Assembly: GCA_029260265.1 (NCBI GenBank)
Contig: JAJDDO010000024.1
Location: 248,001-312,000 of the forward strand
Direction: 5' to 3'
Origin: Phycisphaerales bacterium
Lineage (GTDB): Bacteria; Planctomycetota; Phycisphaerae; Phycisphaerales; UBA1924
DNA: 64,000 nt
Shown here: piece after piece, positions 34,826 through 44,012 of the stretch
How positions within the stretch are numbered: position 1 is the stretch's first letter
How the letters are laid out: each line of letters begins with the position of its first letter
The notes under the pieces: generated by a model
The model's database searches: none
What the model was told of the DNA's origin: nothing
The model's input: only the letters and a program-made list of their open reading frames with translations
Position numbers and translations under genes: made by a program

Positions 34826-35416
34826 ATGAAGAACCTCAGCAACGGGGTGCCAATGATTCAATCTCGCGATGGTCCGACAAGACCCGCGGGAGACGAGCAG
34901 GAGCATATGGATTCAAAAGCACACATCCAGATCCGTCTGATCTCAGACCCGACCTACCTCTGCGGCGTACGCGAGATGGTTGCATCAGTCGCGCGCCGGC
35001 TTGGCTTCGACGACATGGATTGCTCGAAGATCTCGCTCGCACTCGATGAGGCCTTGTGCAATGTCATCCGCCACGGGTACGCCAAAGCATTCGACAAGCC
35101 GATCTGGATCGGCATCACGCCTCTCGAGCCAGAGGGAAAATCACCCGGTGGGATCACGATCGTGATCGAAGACGAGGCCAAGAAGGTCGATCCGTGCAAA
35201 ATCATCGGGCGCCATCTCGAAGACATCAAGCCCGGCGGGCTCGGGGTGCACATCATCCGCGAGGTGATGGACCATGTCCGCTACGAACCCCGCGAGACCA
35301 TCGGGATGCGACTGACCATGTCCAAGCGCGTTGTTCGCGAAGAAAACCCGCCCCGGCTGCGCGATCATCTCCCCGGATTTGCTCGCAAGGGCGACGCGGC
35401 GAGCAAACGGGTGTAG
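34826..35416 (+). CDS. Anti-sigma factor-type serine kinase (RsbW-like HATPase)
   Basis: A GHKL ATPase domain of the RsbW/SpoIIAB type. The N box is LALDEALCNVIRHGY, the G1 region is VIEDEAKKVDP and the G2 loop is KPGGLGVHIIREVMD. Such proteins bind a sigma factor or other target and phosphorylate a STAS-domain antagonist; a STAS gene follows 42 bases downstream. An internal ATG at 34907 with a GGAG just upstream may be the real start, since the domain begins a few residues after it. The target (sigma factor or MlaE-type transporter partner) is unknown. Confidence 0.83.
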   Translation: MKNLSNGVPMIQSRDGPTRPAGDEQEHMDSKAHIQIRLISDPTYLCGVREMVASVARRLGFDDMDCSKISLALDEALCNVIRHGYAKAFDKPIWIGITPLEPEGKSPGGITIVIEDEAKKVDPCKIIGRHLEDIKPGGLGVHIIREVMDHVRYEPRETIGMRLTMSKRVVREENPPRLRDHLPGFARKGDAASKRV

Positions 35417-35458
35417 CATATCCAACAATGAGCGGATCTGCTCGAAGCGGGGTATGCA

Positions 35459-35797
35459 ATGCACGAGAACGAAACATTCCTGACAGTAAGCGAACCCTCC
35501 AGCGGGGTGGTGGTGATTTCACCGTCCGCCGATGTGGATATGTCCCGCTCGCCGATCCTGCGCACCGCGATCCAGCAGAGCATGAACCCAAAGACCAGCA
35601 AGGTTATTGTGCATCTTGAAGATGTCGGGTACATGGATTCATCCGGGCTCGCCACCCTTGTCGAAGCGATGCGCCTTGGCAAATCGTCCAATACCAGCCT
35701 GGTGCTCAGCGCGATGAGTCCTAAGGTGCTCGCGATCTTTGAGATCGCACGGCTCGATTCGTTCTTTACCATCGTTGATACGCTCGAGCAAGCCTAA
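35459..35797 (+). CDS. STAS-domain anti-sigma factor antagonist
   Basis: A 112-residue STAS protein (SpoIIAA/RsbV type). The phosphorylation motif is MDSSGLATLVEAMR, with Ser61 or Ser62 as the likely target of the upstream kinase. The ribosome binding site GCGGGG is 6 bases from the ATG. It lies between the kinase gene and an MlaE-type permease gene; in proteobacteria a STAS protein, MlaB, is a subunit of that transporter, so either a partner-switching or a transporter role fits. Confidence 0.87.
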   Translation: MHENETFLTVSEPSSGVVVISPSADVDMSRSPILRTAIQQSMNPKTSKVIVHLEDVGYMDSSGLATLVEAMRLGKSSNTSLVLSAMSPKVLAIFEIARLDSFFTIVDTLEQA

Positions 35798-35872
35798 CCG
35801 CCTGATCAACCGTTGCTCAAAATCCGCCCTGACCGGTAGACACGGCGGAGCAAAGGGGCGACACTGTACAAG

Positions 35873-36733
35873 ATGCCCTTCGACGATGACACGCCCAATC
35901 CCAAGAGCCTCAACCCGCTGATCGTGGTGGTGCTCTATCCCATCGCTCTGCTCGGTCGGCGCACCCTCGGGATCCTCAATCACATCGGCGAGGTCATGAA
36001 CCTGCTCTTTGAAGCTTTCGCATGGTTTTGGAGATCGGTCTTCGGCCCAAGGTACCGGCTTGGCAAATCGGCGATTATTTCACAGATCTGCCGCATCGGT
36101 GTTCAATCGATCTTCATCGTGATCTTGGTTTCGGGGAGTGTCGGGTTGATCCTGGCGTTGCAGCTTGCGCCGCCATTGGAAGAGTTTGGGCAGGTTGACA
36201 AGGTTGCCAATATTATTTCAGTCGCGGTCTTGCGCGAGCTTGGGCCGCTGATCGGCGCGATCGTGCTCACGGGATTTGCCGGGGCTTCGATTGCAGCCGA
36301 GATCGGCACGATGGTCGTGTCTGAGGAAATCGAAGCGCTCGAAGCTTCAGCGCTCAACCCGGTGCGGTTTCTTGTGGTGCCCAGGCTCTTGGCGTCCATA
36401 CTCTCGATGACGGCGTTGGGGGTGATATCGAGCTTCGCCGCGATCATGGCGGCGATGCTGATCTCGATCATCGTGCTTGATATCCCCTACGAGACTTTCA
36501 TGAACAACATGCTCACCCAGGCCAAGCAGGTCGACTTCTGGACAGGTGTGGTCAAGGGTGGGGTGTTCGGGACGATCATCGGCGTGATCGCCTGCTCCAA
36601 TGGGCTCAAGGTCTCCGGCGGTGCGGCCGGCGTGGGGCGGGCAACGACCTACACCGTGGTTGAGTGCATCGTCGCGATCGTCGCGGCGGACCTGTTCTTT
36701 ACAGCCATGTTCTTTGCACTCAAACTCTTCTGA
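35873..36733 (+). CDS. MlaE-family ABC transporter permease
   Basis: A 286-residue membrane protein of the MlaE/YrbE family, the permease of lipid-trafficking ABC systems. Diagnostic region: AVLRELGPLIGAIVLTGFAGASIAAEIGTM followed by EEIEALEASALNPVRFLVVPR, a family hallmark that contacts the ATPase. About five membrane segments are visible. The ATPase (MlaF) and MCE protein (MlaD) genes are not adjacent; only the STAS gene precedes it, 75 bases upstream. Confidence 0.88.
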   Translation: MPFDDDTPNPKSLNPLIVVVLYPIALLGRRTLGILNHIGEVMNLLFEAFAWFWRSVFGPRYRLGKSAIISQICRIGVQSIFIVILVSGSVGLILALQLAPPLEEFGQVDKVANIISVAVLRELGPLIGAIVLTGFAGASIAAEIGTMVVSEEIEALEASALNPVRFLVVPRLLASILSMTALGVISSFAAIMAAMLISIIVLDIPYETFMNNMLTQAKQVDFWTGVVKGGVFGTIIGVIACSNGLKVSGGAAGVGRATTYTVVECIVAIVAADLFFTAMFFALKLF

Positions 36734-36734
36734 G

Positions 36735-37709
36735 CTATCGTCGATAACCGGCGGGATGCTCTGCAAGGGCGTAAAGCTCGCGCAGCACGCTCATGACCAA
36801 GAACCCCACGAGCGTCAGCGAGAGCATCAACACCATTGCCTGCCAGAGCCCCGCGCCTGCGAGCCATCCGGTGGCGTAGAGCGCGGGCCACATCGCGCCA
36901 TACCGCGCAATTTTTTCACCAAGCCTCGGACCCGGGCCGAGTGATCGCGCCCGCCGATAGACAAGCACCGCAAACAAAAGCACAAACCCTGACGGGTACA
37001 GCAAACTCGTGATCGGGACAAAGCCGGGCCAGAGCCCGTCTTCGTTGCCCCTGCTCCACGCCAACGCGAGGAGCATCAACGAACAGATCAGCCACCCGAG
37101 CAACGCAAACACACCCGCACGCTTAGAGATCGGCGGGCTCTTGCGCCCAAGGTGGTGAGAGAGCCCTGTGACAACAATCGCGTGCGTCATCACCAGCCAC
37201 ACAGGGAGCAGGAACCGGACCGACATATTTGGCAGCAGCATATGCCCCGCGTAGATCACGCTCAAAAGCACCATCCCGATCCCGGGCACAAAGCGCCCCA
37301 ACGCGTTGAACATCAAAATCGCAGACGCGAGCACGAGCGTCGCGAGAATCGCGCCCGTAGAGAACACCGTTGATCCGAGCACCGCCAGCATCAACGCCCC
37401 GGCGACAGAGCACACGGCCAACTCGATCGAGCTCGATCCAGCAATGATCGGCTTGGATGGATTCATCGCGCGGTCCCGGTGGACATCGAGCAGGTCGTTG
37501 ATGGTCGCTCCAAACGCATAAAGCCCGACCCCGGTCATCAGACCACCACCAAGCAGCACCCACAAAGGCTGGGTCGAGATCGCATCAACCGCCCGCAGAG
37601 ACTCCGCGGGCATCGCCCGGGTCCACAGGATGATGAACCAGAGGTTCGCCACCGCTCCAAATCCTGTCGTGACTCGGGTGAGCTTGAGAACCCCAGCGAG
37701 TTTGATCAC
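36735..37709 (-). CDS. UbiA-family prenyltransferase
   Basis: About 324 residues, nine or so membrane segments. The first Asp-rich catalytic motif is INDLLDVHRDRAMNPSKPI (near residue 70), the NDxxDxxxD signature of UbiA enzymes, which attach a polyprenyl chain to an aromatic or sugar acceptor within the membrane. I set the start at a GTG (37709, MIKLAG). The open frame extends to 38330 but there it overlaps ribH on the other strand and is not credible. The acceptor is unknown. It is convergent with the permease gene, the stops being one base apart. Confidence 0.82.
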   Translation of the reverse strand: MIKLAGVLKLTRVTTGFGAVANLWFIILWTRAMPAESLRAVDAISTQPLWVLLGGGLMTGVGLYAFGATINDLLDVHRDRAMNPSKPIIAGSSSIELAVCSVAGALMLAVLGSTVFSTGAILATLVLASAILMFNALGRFVPGIGMVLLSVIYAGHMLLPNMSVRFLLPVWLVMTHAIVVTGLSHHLGRKSPPISKRAGVFALLGWLICSLMLLALAWSRGNEDGLWPGFVPITSLLYPSGFVLLFAVLVYRRARSLGPGPRLGEKIARYGAMWPALYATGWLAGAGLWQAMVLMLSLTLVGFLVMSVLRELYALAEHPAGYRR

Positions 37710-37772
37710 TGATCTACGCACAGCCCATCGTAGGTCGGGGCACCGCCTCAGAGACCGGGCTACGATCCTTCC

Positions 37773-38303
37773 ATGTCCGCAATTGCCCCATCCAACCCCG
37801 ATCCGTCGGCTGTGATTGTCAGCCGGTACAACACCTCGGTTACGGGTGTGATGCTCGATGGTGCGATACACGAATACCGCAGGCGTGGGGGAGCTGATTC
37901 TGAACTCGGGATCATCGAAGCACCGGGGACCTATGAGCTCATCTCCATCGCAAACGCGGCGGCAAAGTCCGGGATGTACCGCTCGCTCGTCTGCCTCGGG
38001 TGTGTGATCAAGGGCGAGACCACGCATGACGAGCATATCGCCCGCGCGGTCGCCCACGGGCTCAGCGAGATTTCGATCGCCACAGGAATCCCCGTATCTT
38101 TCGGCGTGGTCACCACGCTCAATACCGAGCAAGCACAAGCACGCGCGGGCGGCGACAAGGGCAACAAGGGCGCCGATGCGATGGCCGCCGCGCTCGACGC
38201 GGCGGCCGCCATCCAAGCCATCGACAAAGCGACCGAGTCGCCAAACCCGGGTGTTCGTTTCACGCCCGGGCTGACACCGCATGACAAAGCAGCAAAGCAG
38301 TAA
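37773..38303 (+). CDS. ribH: 6,7-dimethyl-8-ribityllumazine synthase
   Basis: Penultimate enzyme of riboflavin synthesis; forms icosahedral or pentameric assemblies. Signatures are SRYNTSVTGVMLDGA, EAPGTYELISIANAA, GCVIKGETTHDEHIARAVA (with the catalytic His of the HDEHI segment) and FGVVTTLNTEQAQARAGG. Length is 176 residues. It begins a plus-strand run ribH-nusB-ftsY with short spacers, and ribH-nusB adjacency is common in bacteria. Confidence 0.95.
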   Translation: MSAIAPSNPDPSAVIVSRYNTSVTGVMLDGAIHEYRRRGGADSELGIIEAPGTYELISIANAAAKSGMYRSLVCLGCVIKGETTHDEHIARAVAHGLSEISIATGIPVSFGVVTTLNTEQAQARAGGDKGNKGADAMAAALDAAAAIQAIDKATESPNPGVRFTPGLTPHDKAAKQ

Positions 38304-38317
38304 GGCACACGAACCAC

Positions 38318-38794
38318 ATGGCAACCCCACGCGATATCCGAAGACTGGCGCTGCTCGCGCTCTACCAGCTTGACGCTTGCAAGGGCGAAGATCGACAGAG
38401 CATCCGCGAATCGCTCGACTCGGTGGATACCCTCGAAGAAGAGGGGCTGCACTTCGTCGATCGCGACACCGCGTTCACCGCCAACGAATGCGATAAAGCA
38501 TTTCTGATTGCCCAAGGCGCGTACAACGATCGAGCGGCGGCCGACGCCGAGGTGCTCGAACTCGCCCCCGACTGGCCCCCGCACCGCCAACCTGTTGTTG
38601 ATCGCTCAATCATCAGGCTCGCATATTATGAAATGCACCAGCCCAACGCCCAGCCAAAGGCCATCGTCAACGAAGCCGTCGAGCTCGCCAAGGCATTCTC
38701 CACCGAAAACTCGCCAGGGTTTGTCAACGGGGTCCTGGATAAAATCCTCAAGCGTGTGCTGAGCGAGACCGACGCCGCCGCGGGGGCAAACTGA
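38318..38794 (+). CDS. nusB: Transcription antitermination protein NusB
   Basis: A 158-residue all-helical RNA-binding protein used in rRNA antitermination. It starts RDIRRLALLALYQLDACKG and its C-terminal half has VVDRSIIRLAYYEM and AIVNEAVELAKAFSTENSPG, then FVNGVLDKI, all standard NusB. It lies 14 bases after ribH and one base before ftsY. Confidence 0.93.
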   Translation: MATPRDIRRLALLALYQLDACKGEDRQSIRESLDSVDTLEEEGLHFVDRDTAFTANECDKAFLIAQGAYNDRAAADAEVLELAPDWPPHRQPVVDRSIIRLAYYEMHQPNAQPKAIVNEAVELAKAFSTENSPGFVNGVLDKILKRVLSETDAAAGAN

Positions 38795-38795
38795 G

Positions 38796-39719
38796 ATGGC
38801 GATCTTCCGCAAGACACTCGATAAACTCAAAAAAGGGCTCGGAAAAACACGAGAGACCTTCGTGTCGTCGCTTCGGTCGGTGCTCAGTGGCAAACAACTC
38901 AATGATGATCTCATCAAAGAGATCGAAAAACGACTCATCCAATCCGATGTTGGCGTCAAAGCAACCAAGATCCTCATCGACGGCATCAAGGCCGACTACA
39001 AGGCGGGTGCCCTCACCAAGGGCGAGGATGTCATCGAGTACCTCAAACGCGAACTCAAAGCGATGTGGCCGCCGCAAGATCGCGAGCTGCACTTCGCGGG
39101 CACCGGGCCGACCGTGATCCTTATGACCGGTGTCAACGGCGTCGGCAAGACGACATCGATCTCAAAGCTCTGCCAACAACTCACCGGCGAGGGCAAGAGT
39201 GTCCTGCTCGGCGCGTGCGACACCTTCCGCGCCGGAGCGGTGCGCCAGCTTGAAATCTGGTCCGAGCGTCTGGGCGTTGAGGTCGTCAAGGGTCAACAGG
39301 GCGGCGATCCGGCCGCGGTCGCGTTCGATGCGTGCACCGCAGCCAAGGCCCGAGGCGTGGATGTCCTCATCATCGACACCGCCGGGCGGCTGCAGACCCA
39401 GACCGGGCTGATGGATCAGCTGAGTAAAATCCGCCGCGTGATCGACAAACAGATCGAGGGCGCCCCGCACGAGACGCTTCTGGTGCTGGATTCAACCAGC
39501 GGTCAGAACGCGTTGAGGCAAGCCGAGGAGTTCAACGCCGCCGCCGGCGTGACCGGGATCTTCCTTAGCAAACTCGACGGCACCGCCCGAGGCGGCATCG
39601 TCGTCGCGATCAAAGAAGCAACCGATATCCCCGTCAAGTTCATTGGCCTGGGCGAAACCCCCAACGACATCGAACCCTTCGACCCCGAACAGTTCGTCGA
39701 AGCCATGTTCGCGGAGTGA
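38796..39719 (+). CDS. ftsY: Signal recognition particle receptor FtsY
   Basis: SRP GTPase that docks ribosome-SRP complexes at the membrane. The N domain occupies the first ~80 residues; the G domain has GVNGVGKTTSISKL (G1), DTFRAGAVRQLEIW (G2/DTFRAAA), DTAGRLQTQTGLMDQL (G3), TKLD equivalent LSKLDGTARGG (G4), and FIGLGETPNDIEPFDPEQFV at the end. At 307 residues it is the short form without an acidic A domain. nusB ends one base before. Confidence 0.96.
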   Translation: MAIFRKTLDKLKKGLGKTRETFVSSLRSVLSGKQLNDDLIKEIEKRLIQSDVGVKATKILIDGIKADYKAGALTKGEDVIEYLKRELKAMWPPQDRELHFAGTGPTVILMTGVNGVGKTTSISKLCQQLTGEGKSVLLGACDTFRAGAVRQLEIWSERLGVEVVKGQQGGDPAAVAFDACTAAKARGVDVLIIDTAGRLQTQTGLMDQLSKIRRVIDKQIEGAPHETLLVLDSTSGQNALRQAEEFNAAAGVTGIFLSKLDGTARGGIVVAIKEATDIPVKFIGLGETPNDIEPFDPEQFVEAMFAE

Positions 39720-39838
39720 CTTTGAACTTGTATTTGGGTGCAATGATTCGCCGTCCTCTACACAATCGTGCTGGCTTGCTAGGCAAATGAAGACACTACT
39801 GAGCCCTGTGGGCAAGTAGTGGCACCCGAAACGACCAT

Positions 39839-40768
39839 CTAGAACTGATCGAGCACATTCCACACATCGCTCGATGGCGATTGAGTTGGGTCGTGGTGGT
39901 TCTTGGTGATCGTGTTGAATCGGGATCGTTTGGCTTGCTCATTTTCAGTTGCCGCTGGATCACGGATGTTCAGAAGCAGCAGCATGATCAAGTCGCGTTG
40001 TTGTTGATCGGCGGACGGGAGGGTCTGCTCAAGTATGGCAACAAGCTCAATCCCATATCCACCCAGGGCGAATACGCTGAAGTTGGCATCGCCGCGAATA
40101 TCGTTGTCACGCAAGTGGGGGAGCAGGATCTCAGCGGCCCGGTCGACGGAGGGTGCGACTCCGGCTCGGGCGAGGATATAGGCAGCAAGAAACCGCTGTT
40201 GACGATCATCTGATTCCATCGCTGCGATGAGCTCCGCCGACCACTCATGGGCGACCGGGATCAGCATCTGGGTGCCAAGCCGAGCATTGCTGAGGGTAAG
40301 CCCACGCCGACGCACAAAGTCATACGGGGTCGAGTCGTCACGGAGCCCCTCGATGGTTACTAGAATCAGTTCGCGCGTGATGGTAAACCGAGGATCGCCC
40401 GGGATGGACTCATAGAAACCACCATTCCAGCTCCCATCGTCCGACGGCGGATTCAGATGGAACACCTGCTTGTCTCGCATTCTGTTCCAGATCTCGTGAC
40501 AAATGACCTGCCTGACTTGCCAGTCTTCGTGCTTGAGCGCCTGATATATGTACTCAATGGTCAGCTCTGGGTGTGACCAGAACACCGGGGCGGCATTCCT
40601 CATGTTCCAGCGAATGTCATCATCACGGAACTGGTCGAGCAACTTATCGAGCGAGTATGAGTGGTCGAATACCTCGGTGCAGCTGATCAGCGGTTGCACA
40701 CGAGCCGGTTGCCCCCACGCCAAGCACGCGGTGAATGCGAGTGTGGAAATCGAGAAAAATCTGCTCAT
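39839..40768 (-). CDS. Secreted HEAT-like repeat protein
   Basis: About 309 residues. The ATG at 40768 begins a signal peptide (MSRFFSISTLAFTACLAWGQ). The mature protein has helical repeat units of HEAT type: LTIEYIYQALKHEDWQVRQV, SAELIAAMESDDRQQRFLAA, AEILLPHLRDNDIRGDANFS, LVAILEQTLPSADQQQRDLI. No catalytic motif is seen; such repeats usually bind proteins. It lies 28 bases downstream of the MscS channel gene on the same strand and may be co-transcribed. Confidence 0.7.
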   Translation of the reverse strand: MSRFFSISTLAFTACLAWGQPARVQPLISCTEVFDHSYSLDKLLDQFRDDDIRWNMRNAAPVFWSHPELTIEYIYQALKHEDWQVRQVICHEIWNRMRDKQVFHLNPPSDDGSWNGGFYESIPGDPRFTITRELILVTIEGLRDDSTPYDFVRRRGLTLSNARLGTQMLIPVAHEWSAELIAAMESDDRQQRFLAAYILARAGVAPSVDRAAEILLPHLRDNDIRGDANFSVFALGGYGIELVAILEQTLPSADQQQRDLIMLLLLNIRDPAATENEQAKRSRFNTITKNHHDPTQSPSSDVWNVLDQF

Positions 40769-40796
40769 ACTGTTGCATCGGCCTTTGTTCGTCGTG

Positions 40797-42671
40797 TTAT
40801 CCAGCACTGTCCCCGCGGGCCTCATGCTCGGATTCAAACTCCTCGGCGAACAGCACCTCGCCCGGAACCTCATCCTTCCAGGGCTGGTTCTTCGTCAGAT
40901 CCCTCGCGGCCTTCCGACCCTCAAGAATCCATCTCCGCTCGCTATTGGCTTCGGGTGTTTCGAGCTTCTCAGCCGGAGTTTCATCCTTGGATAGGTGGAT
41001 CTTCTGTGTCGGGAAGGCGAACTCGACGCCGAGCCGATCGGCGAGCCGGACCACATCAAGCATGAACCGGTGCTTCTCACGCAGCTCGATCGACCAGTCC
41101 GGGCACTCAAAGAAGATGTACACCAAGATATCCAGCGAGTGCGCCCCGAACCCGTTGAGCCAGACATGGTAATAGTCCTTGCGGGTGTACGGGTGGAGCT
41201 TGACGATCTCGCGTATCCCGCTGCAGAAGGCTTCGATCTTGTCCGGGTGTGTGTCGTAGGTGACATTGAGCTTGGTCGTGAACCGCCGGTACTGACGCCG
41301 CCCGTAGTTGTCGACCTTGGCGCGAACCAGCGTCGCGTTGGGAACCGTGACCAGCGAGTTGTAAAAAGTTCGGATGCGCGTCGAGCGGAACCCGAGGTCC
41401 TCGACCGTGCCCTCAACATCGTTGACATAAATCCAATCGCCGATCTCGAACGGGCGGTCCATGATGACCGCAATCGATCCAAAGAAGTTCTCGATCGTGT
41501 CCTTGGCGGCGAACGCAACGGCGAGCCCGCCGATGCCAAGCCCGGTCAGCAGCGGCATGATCTCGATGCTGAATGCACTGGCGATGTAGATCAACCCGAT
41601 CGCGCCGATAAACAGCTTCGCGGTCCGCTTGAGCATGGGGACAAGCAGGTCGTCAAACTTGGTATCGGTCTTGGCCGCCTGCCCGCTGAGCCAAGCGCTC
41701 GCGAGGTCGGTGACCTTAAACGCGGCCCACACAAGCGAGACCATCAGCACCACGCGGACCGCAACGAGCAGCACAATCGTCGGTGCTGCCGGGATCAGCC
41801 CGATCACCAACGCGAGGTACCAGATCCCCGCGCCCGCCAGCATCCCAAACGGGCGGACCGCCTGCTTGAGCGTCGATGGGTCCACCTCGTTGCCCCGCTT
41901 GATCTCGAACCGATGCCACAAACCACGAAGAACTGAACGCACCAGCAGGTCAATCGCCATCCCAACAAAGATGACCAAGAGGATCCCGATCCATTCCCAG
42001 TGCTCGAGCCCGAGCGTGGTCTTGCCCTTAAGCGACCCGGGCACCATGCTGCGGATCTTTCCGATCAGCCCTTGGTCGATCTCGATGCCTGCGACCAACT
42101 TCTCGTTCTCGGTTGCCAGCGAGAACTCATGAATCCGATCAAGCGTCCGCCGATCAAATCGCCAGTTGCCCTCACCATCTTGATTCATCGTGATCGAGTA
42201 CCCCGGGAACTTGGCGGCGAAGATCTGGTGATGAGGCAGGGACCAATGGTTCTGCGGAAAATACAGATAGCTGGAATCGCTCGTCGCGTCCGGAAGGTTG
42301 TCGATGCGGACCTCACCGATCCGCCCGAGCACGGTGTAGAGCTCGGCGGCCAGATTCCATTTGGCCTCGATCGGAAGCGCCGATTCAACATCGATGCACA
42401 TTATCGCACGCCGGCGCGCATCGGCGGATTTACCTGACTCCTCGTACTCATTGATCGCGACAAGGAAGGTCCTCATCGTTTCTTTCGGCGAGCGCAGCTG
42501 CGGATTCGTCGCTTGTGCAGTGACGCTCTCCGCAGGTTCGTCCTCGTTGCTCTGAGCTTGCAGAACGGGGGCGTCTTGATACGCATGCACGGGCGGCGAA
42601 AAGAGCAAAGCCGTCAACACACCGAGGGCGAGCATCCAGCTGCGAAACTGAGTGAGGTTGTTCGTATTCAT
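40797..42671 (-). CDS. MscS-family mechanosensitive ion channel
   Basis: About 624 residues with a signal peptide (start at 42671, MNTNNLTQF...), a ~150-residue periplasmic domain, and several membrane segments. The pore helix and beta domain carry the family signature: GLGIGGLAVAFAAKDTIENF, GSIAVIMDRPFEIGDWIYV, and DVEGTVEDLGFRSTRIRTFY, then VTVPNATL. It releases solutes on hypo-osmotic shock, or may act as a regulatory channel. The C terminus is long and charged. The secreted HEAT-like gene follows. Confidence 0.92.
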   Translation of the reverse strand: MNTNNLTQFRSWMLALGVLTALLFSPPVHAYQDAPVLQAQSNEDEPAESVTAQATNPQLRSPKETMRTFLVAINEYEESGKSADARRRAIMCIDVESALPIEAKWNLAAELYTVLGRIGEVRIDNLPDATSDSSYLYFPQNHWSLPHHQIFAAKFPGYSITMNQDGEGNWRFDRRTLDRIHEFSLATENEKLVAGIEIDQGLIGKIRSMVPGSLKGKTTLGLEHWEWIGILLVIFVGMAIDLLVRSVLRGLWHRFEIKRGNEVDPSTLKQAVRPFGMLAGAGIWYLALVIGLIPAAPTIVLLVAVRVVLMVSLVWAAFKVTDLASAWLSGQAAKTDTKFDDLLVPMLKRTAKLFIGAIGLIYIASAFSIEIMPLLTGLGIGGLAVAFAAKDTIENFFGSIAVIMDRPFEIGDWIYVNDVEGTVEDLGFRSTRIRTFYNSLVTVPNATLVRAKVDNYGRRQYRRFTTKLNVTYDTHPDKIEAFCSGIREIVKLHPYTRKDYYHVWLNGFGAHSLDILVYIFFECPDWSIELREKHRFMLDVVRLADRLGVEFAFPTQKIHLSKDETPAEKLETPEANSERRWILEGRKAARDLTKNQPWKDEVPGEVLFAEEFESEHEARGDSAG

Positions 42672-42723
42672 ACCCCGGATGCTATCCGCCCCAACCACGC
42701 CGAGGTGGATGGCTGAGGATCGT

Positions 42724-43821
42724 TCAGCCCTCGTGCGTACGCGGGACCGAGGTCGAATGGCGGATGATCAGGGTCTCGTCGAGCGTGACCGTCCGGCTCG
42801 GGATCGGCTCGTCGGCCTTCAGCCGGTCGAGCAACAACTCGCCCGCGGTTCTGCCCGCGATCGCTGCGGGCAACGCGATGGTCGTCAACGCCGGGGTCGC
42901 GAGCCTTGCGGGCAGCTCATCATTGAACGCGACGATGCTCATGTCCTTGGGCACCGAGACCCCGAGGGTGTGCAACGCCTGGATAATGGACAGCGCCGTG
43001 GTGTCATCGTACGCGATCACCGCGGTTGCTTTGGTGCCCTGCAGCACAAGCTGGCAGTAGGTGAGCGGATCATGATCAAACCGGTCATACCCGCCGACGG
43101 GTTCCAGCCCGCGGTGCTTGAGGATCTGCTCGTAGGCCGACTTGCGGAGCTCGACCGAGGTGTGCCTCGCCCGGCGGACACCGCTCTGGCGGGCGGGATC
43201 AATGTAGGCGTACGCGATCTTGGTGTGCCCGAGTTCAATGAGGTGATCGAGCGCCTGGTCCATGCCGTGATGCTCGTTGAAGTTCACCGCATCGCCGCCG
43301 GGCCCGGCGAGTCCGTTGATCGACACATAGGGCATGTTGTGATCTTCGAGCTCCTTGAGATCAGAATACTCGCGTACCTGGTGCGCGATTGCTCCGTCCA
43401 CTCGCCACGACGGCAGCTCGTGCCCCGCGTAATCAGGGTCCAAGAAGGTCGTGCACACATGCTTGTTCTCGTTGCGGAGCACACGCACAGCTTCAGAGAG
43501 CGCGGTACGGTTGACCCCGTCCGAAGCCCACCCGACCACCGCGACGAGGTTGGTCTGCTTGGCACTGATCGAACGCACCATCGGGTTCGGGCGGTAGTTG
43601 AGTGTCTTGGCCGCTTCGAGCACCCGCTGACGGACCTCCGGGCGTACGCGAAAGTTGTGGGTATATCCATTCATCACCCGGCTCGCGGTTGATTCGGCGA
43701 CCCCGGCCATCTCGGCGACCTTGGCAAGCGTGATACGCTGGGTTTTGCGGGTTTCAGCCAATCGTGGTTCCACACGGGGGTGATTCGGGACAAGAGATTC
43801 GAGTATACTCGAACTCGCCAT
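42724..43821 (-). CDS. LacI-family transcriptional regulator
   Basis: The DNA-binding domain is ITLAKVAEMAGVAESTASRV followed by MNGYTHNFRVRPEVRQRVLE, then a periplasmic-binding-protein-like effector domain (VAVVGWASDGVNRTALSEAV to IAGRTAGELLLDRL). The domain starts at residue ~30, later than usual. A TTG at 43761 (with GGAA upstream) or a GTG at 43773 would give a conventional N terminus and would place the palindrome at 43798-43813 outside the gene. The effector is unknown. It is divergent from an RND efflux operon, an unusual partner for LacI proteins, which mostly control sugar use. Confidence 0.88.
   Translation of the reverse strand: MASSSILESLVPNHPRVEPRLAETRKTQRITLAKVAEMAGVAESTASRVMNGYTHNFRVRPEVRQRVLEAAKTLNYRPNPMVRSISAKQTNLVAVVGWASDGVNRTALSEAVRVLRNENKHVCTTFLDPDYAGHELPSWRVDGAIAHQVREYSDLKELEDHNMPYVSINGLAGPGGDAVNFNEHHGMDQALDHLIELGHTKIAYAYIDPARQSGVRRARHTSVELRKSAYEQILKHRGLEPVGGYDRFDHDPLTYCQLVLQGTKATAVIAYDDTTALSIIQALHTLGVSVPKDMSIVAFNDELPARLATPALTTIALPAAIAGRTAGELLLDRLKADEPIPSRTVTLDETLIIRHSTSVPRTHEG
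43798..43813. promoter_or_regulatory. Perfect 16-base palindrome, candidate LacI operator
   Basis: TTCGAGTATACTCGAA lies at the very 5' end of the LacI-type gene, in the 200-base region between that regulator and the RND operon. The size and symmetry are those of LacI-family operators, although the centre is TA rather than the usual CG. Confidence 0.5.
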
Positions 43822-44012
43822 CTTGAGCGAGCACCAAATCGTGCTTCTCGCCGTGCATCGCGAATAAAATCAGGTCCAACGCGATTCTGAATGACGAACA
43901 GGAAAGAATCAGACCCGGGTCTTTGTTTCGGAATATTTATCCGGACGCTGCACGCTTTCCCGGCTTGATCTCCAGACCCATCCCATGTTTTTCCACATGC
44001 CAAGGAGCACGC

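Noticed and set aside
36735..38330. 531-residue reading of the UbiA-family gene
   Set aside because: The N-terminal third overlaps the clear ribH gene on the other strand and is not membrane-like; a GTG at 37709 gives a normal enzyme.
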